This document shows, one piece after another, positions 61,374-64,000 of a stretch of 64,000 nt of DNA. Source of the DNA: CAWJLE01 sp963843645. Lineage in GTDB: Bacteria > Chloroflexota > Anaerolineae > DAOTYC01. The DNA lies in assembly GCA_963843645.1 (NCBI GenBank), contig CAWJLE010000002.1, positions 1 to 64,000 of the forward strand. Direction: 5' to 3'. A model generated the notes under the pieces. The model was not told the DNA's origin and ran no database searches. It worked only from the letters and a program-made list of their open reading frames with translations. Position numbers and translations under genes: made by a program. Each line of letters opens with the position of its first letter. Position 1 is the first letter of the stretch.

Positions 61374-62035
61374 AAGACGAAGCCCGCATCGCCAGCTTCT
61401 TGCGGCGGGGCCTGACGCTCGAAGGTTACGACGTGGAAACGGCGTACGACGGTGAAGAGGCGATCTTCAAGGTCCGCGACCGTCCGCCCGACCTGCTGAT
61501 TCTCGACATAATGTTGCCGCGCATCGATGGGCTGGAGGTGTGCCGCCGCATTCGGACATTCACCACGCTGCCGGTGCTGATGCTGACCGCCCGCGACGCC
61601 GTGCCGGACCGGGTGGCCGGCCTGGATAACGGGGCCGACGACTACATGGTGAAGCCGTTCTCGCTGGACGAGCTGCTGGCGCGGGTGAGGGCGCTGCTGC
61701 GCCGCCAGAAGCGCCCGGAGGTCGACGCCGAGCGCCAGGTGCTGAGCTTCGACGATCTGAAGATGAACTCCGGCACGCGCCAGGTGTGGCGTGGCGAGCG
61801 CGAGGTTCAGCTCACGGCCAAGGAGTACGACTTCCTGGAGTTCTTCATGCGCAATCCGCAGCAGGTGCTGACGCGCGACCAGATCTACGAGCGCATCTGG
61901 GGCTACGACTTCGGTGGGGAGTCGAACATCATCGAAGTGTACGTCCGCTACCTGCGGGCCAAGCTGGAGGCTGAGGGCGAGCCCCGGCTCATTCAGACGG
62001 TGCGCGGCGTGGGGTACGCCCTGAGAGAGGAATGA
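61349..62035 (+). CDS. OmpR/PhoB-family response regulator
   Basis: The 228-residue protein has a receiver domain with D10/E11, phosphoacceptor D53 (LLILDIMLPR) and the conserved Lys in MVKPFSLDEL (about 103). The winged-helix DNA-binding domain (about 130-226) includes EVQLTAKEYDFLEFFMRNPQ and SNIIEVYVRYLRAKLE. The kinase gene starts two bases after the stop. The stimulus is not evident. Confidence 0.95.
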   Translation: MAERILVVEDEARIASFLRRGLTLEGYDVETAYDGEEAIFKVRDRPPDLLILDIMLPRIDGLEVCRRIRTFTTLPVLMLTARDAVPDRVAGLDNGADDYMVKPFSLDELLARVRALLRRQKRPEVDAERQVLSFDDLKMNSGTRQVWRGEREVQLTAKEYDFLEFFMRNPQQVLTRDQIYERIWGYDFGGESNIIEVYVRYLRAKLEAEGEPRLIQTVRGVGYALREE

Positions 62036-62036
62036 A

Positions 62037-63530
62037 GTGTCGATTCGGCTGCGGCTGACGATTTGGTACGTGGGGCTGCTGGCCGGTCTGCTCGTTGGGT
62101 TTGACCTGCTGGTGTACTCGGTGCTGGCCTACGGCCTGGACGCCGAGGCGGAGCGCACCGTGCGCGACCGCGCCCAGCTGGTCATCCGCTCGATCCAGCA
62201 GGAGAACGACCCCCTGTCGCTCCTCGTGTCCGGCCTGGTGACCCTGCCCCCCATCGACCCGTTCTCGTCCGCCGACGTCTACGTGCAGATCGTCCGGCGC
62301 GACTCGACCATCGCCCGCGAATCGAACAACCTGGGCACGCAGAAGCTGCCCATTTCGGCGGACGTCGTGTCGCAGGTATTGCACGGCAGCGAAGTCAAGG
62401 GCGAGGTCACGGTCGGCTCGTCGCGGCTGCTGCTGCTCAGCGAGCCCCTCATGATCGGCGGGCAGATCGTCGGCGTCGTCCAGGTGGCGCAGTCGCTGCG
62501 CGAGGTCGGCACCACGCTCCGCCTCACCGCGTACCTGCTCGTGCTGACCTCGGCGGTCATCATCATCGTGGCGTCCATCACCGGCTTCGGGCTGGCCGGC
62601 AGCGCCCTGGAGCCCATCGAGCGCATCCGGCGCAGCGCCCTCAACATCTCGCGTACCCGCGACCTCAAGCGGCGCCTGGAGGTCACCGGCCAGGACGAGG
62701 TCGGCCTGCTGGCGTCCACGTTCAACGAGATGCTGGGCCGTCTGGAGACGCTGTTCAAGACGCAGGAGCGCTTCGTGGCCGACGTGTCGCACGAGCTGCG
62801 CACCCCGCTGACGACCATCCGCGGCAACGTGGACTTGCTGAAGCGGGCCGTCCCCGACGACCCCGAGGCCGTGAACGAAAGCCTGGCGATCATCGAGAGC
62901 GAGACGTCGCGCATGACGCGGCTGGCCTCGGACCTGCTGCTCCTCGCCCAGGCCGACGCCGGCATCCAGCTCAACCTCAAGCCCGTGGAGCTGGACACGC
63001 TGCTCCTGGACGTGTACCGGCAGACGCGCCTGGTGTCGAAGGGCCAGGAGGTCCGGTTGGGGGCGGAAGATCAGGCGGAGGTCTGGGGGGACGAGGATCG
63101 GCTGCGCCAGCTGCTGCTGAACCTCACCGACAACGCCGTGAAGTACACGCCGGCCGGCGGCGAGATCACGCTGTCGCTGTTCCGCGAGCCGGAGTGGACG
63201 CGGATCGTCGTCAAGGACACCGGGATCGGCATCCCGGAGGACGAGCTCCCCCACATCTTCGAGCGCTTCTATCGCGTGGACCGCGCGCGAACGGGCGGCA
63301 GTGCCGGGACCGGGCTGGGCCTCGCCATCGCGGAGTGGATCGCCGAAGCGCACGGCGGGCACATCACCGTGGCGAGCGAGCAGGGCGTCGGCAGCACGTT
63401 CACCCTGTGGCTGAAGACCTTCGAGCCCGACCACAGCCCCCGCTTCCTGAAGACCCCCCTCAGCGTCGCCGCCGAGGAGGATACGGACGGCGTCCGCAAG
63501 CCCAGCCTCGAGCACAAATCCGCTGGATAA
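62037..63530 (+). CDS. Sensor histidine kinase
   Basis: The 497-residue membrane kinase has TM segments near 8-30 and 165-190. An extracytoplasmic sensor part lies between, with no named fold. HAMP (about 185-240), HisKA with H252 in VADVSHELRTPLTTIRG, and HATPase_c with NLTDNAVKYTPAG, DTGIGIPEDELPHIFERFYR and GTGLGLAIAEWI follow. GTG start at 62037 just after the regulator stop. It pairs with the response regulator as a two-component system. Confidence 0.94.
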   Translation: MSIRLRLTIWYVGLLAGLLVGFDLLVYSVLAYGLDAEAERTVRDRAQLVIRSIQQENDPLSLLVSGLVTLPPIDPFSSADVYVQIVRRDSTIARESNNLGTQKLPISADVVSQVLHGSEVKGEVTVGSSRLLLLSEPLMIGGQIVGVVQVAQSLREVGTTLRLTAYLLVLTSAVIIIVASITGFGLAGSALEPIERIRRSALNISRTRDLKRRLEVTGQDEVGLLASTFNEMLGRLETLFKTQERFVADVSHELRTPLTTIRGNVDLLKRAVPDDPEAVNESLAIIESETSRMTRLASDLLLLAQADAGIQLNLKPVELDTLLLDVYRQTRLVSKGQEVRLGAEDQAEVWGDEDRLRQLLLNLTDNAVKYTPAGGEITLSLFREPEWTRIVVKDTGIGIPEDELPHIFERFYRVDRARTGGSAGTGLGLAIAEWIAEAHGGHITVASEQGVGSTFTLWLKTFEPDHSPRFLKTPLSVAAEEDTDGVRKPSLEHKSAG

Positions 63531-63594
63531 TAAGACATCCGAATTCCGAGAGTATGAAGAAGCGCCCGCACCAGGGTGTCTGGGAGTTGACTCC

Positions 63595-63680
63595 ACGGCC
63601 AGCGAGGTTTTGAGCGAGCCCGTGGCCACGACGTGCGTCATTCTGAGGAGCGTCGCGGGCCACGGGCTCGCCCAAAATCC
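63595..63680. repeat. Unoccupied hairpin repeat carrying the IS110 target sequence
   Basis: TTTTGAGCGAGCCCGTGGCC pairs with GGGCCACGGGCTCGCCCAAA. The central part contains CATTCTGAGGAGCGTCG (63639-63655), the exact sequence that flanks the three IS110 copies when they are removed. Here it sits in the loop rather than in an arm. Confidence 0.88.
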
Positions 63681-63760
63681 AGAGCGCATCCCTCGCTAGC
63701 AAGTTCAAGCCAGCTCAAGCAGGCATCTTTTGAGCATGCTTGAGCATGCTTTGTGTGGTT

Positions 63761-63786
63761 AGCCTGGGGCTTGGAGCCCCAGGCCT
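63761..63786. repeat. AGCCTGGGGCTTGGAGCCCC hairpin
   Basis: AGCCTGGGGCT / AGCCCCAGGCCT-type stem just after the UspA stop. It could be a transcript-end structure. Confidence 0.75.
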
Positions 63787-63792
63787 CCCGAG

Positions 63793-64000
63793 CTACTTGC
63801 CGGCGGGCGTGGCGAAGCAGTGGCAGACCACCACGGGGATGAGCGTCGCGAGGCGCAGGACGGCCTCGGTGACGGAGCCGAACGCGAGCCGGGCCAGCCC
63901 GGTGCGACCGTGCGTGGAGATGACGAGGAGCGAATTCTCGTCGGTCTGGGCGAATTCGATGATCTCCTTCTGCACTTCGCCCCACAGCACGTCGACCTCG
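63793..64000 (-). CDS. Universal stress protein family (partial, runs off the window)
   Basis: The C-terminal part of a UspA-like protein: AQTDENSLLVISTHGRTGLA, then RLAFGSVTEAVLRLATLIPVVVC. The ATP-binding G-x2-G-x9-G-S/T pattern is seen as HGRTGLARLAFGSVTE. The gene continues beyond the window edge, so its start is not visible. Confidence 0.88.
   Translation of the reverse strand, partial: EVDVLWGEVQKEIIEFAQTDENSLLVISTHGRTGLARLAFGSVTEAVLRLATLIPVVVCHCFATPAGK

Noticed and set aside
1..64000. CRISPR array
   Set aside because: No regularly spaced short direct repeats were seen. The repeated sequences are hairpins of several families at irregular places, and no cas gene is present.

Overview
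This window is high-GC DNA from a bacterial chromosome, probably recovered from a metagenome or a draft assembly. There is no rRNA, so the lineage cannot be fixed. The gene repertoire (DUF2207, zinc-ribbon and SPFH set; WtpABC; DUF3494 protein; fused MFS/spermidine synthase; many IS110 copies; dense families of long perfect hairpin repeats) resembles free-living Chloroflexota. That assignment is inference.

Layout. 0-6.5 kb: a broken duplicate of the wtpC 3' end next to a truncated NBR1-Ig-like secreted protein, a frameshifted exported protein, then wtpA-wtpB-wtpC (tungstate/molybdate uptake, minus strand). 6.6-11.7 kb: an IS110 element with a 460-aa transposase, an SDR oxidoreductase, and copy A of a second IS110 element. 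12-16.5 kb: a four-gene membrane-associated set (DUF2207, zinc ribbon, helical protein, SPFH with zinc ribbons). 16.7-22.8 kb: housekeeping and metabolic genes (threonine dehydratase-like, RNase PH, putative metallopeptidase, DUF218/SanA-like, DUF433, alcohol dehydrogenase, APRT), almost all carrying single-base frameshifts that look like residual assembly errors. 22.9-32 kb: a membrane zinc metallopeptidase, small proteins, IS110 copy B, alanine racemase, an ATPase + TOPRIM-like pair, and a DUF3494 adhesin-like protein. 32-33.2 kb: a ferredoxin-nitroreductase. 33.4-40 kb: a partial phage-type module (XRE regulator behind a strong promoter with a LexA-type operator, small protein, one-TM protein, large terminase, portal, sigma-like factor). 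40.3-41.9 kb: IS110 copy C. 42.4-45.5 kb: a C39-like peptidase with a tetratricopeptide-like C-terminus, and a fused MFS/spermidine synthase.

45.9-59.1 kb (minus strand) is one long defence-type operon: SNF2 helicase with DUF3883, then AAA ATPase, TOPRIM-like protein, DUF1156 adenine methylase, DUF499 ATPase, a 109-aa ATP12-like protein and an AlbA_2 protein. Junctions overlap or nearly abut at most steps, and a promoter can be read upstream of the helicase. 59.5-64 kb: an exported protein with two similar domains, tRNA-Val(TAC), a Nudix hydrolase, a response regulator and histidine kinase pair, and the start of a UspA gene.

Most notable observations. (1) Three near-identical IS110 copies sit at exactly the same dinucleotide (AG) in one arm of long perfect hairpin repeats. 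An unoccupied copy of the target lies at 63639, and each element has a roughly 270-nt leader with a TATAAT box and a conserved stem, fitting a bridge RNA. (2) The 13-kb operon embeds an ATPase/TOPRIM pair between the helicase and the methylase of a DISARM-like/DUF499-DUF1156 locus, and a second ATPase/TOPRIM pair lies 25 kb away. (3) Interspersed hairpin repeats of at least nine sequence families fill most intergenic gaps, some with perfect arms of 57-102 nt.
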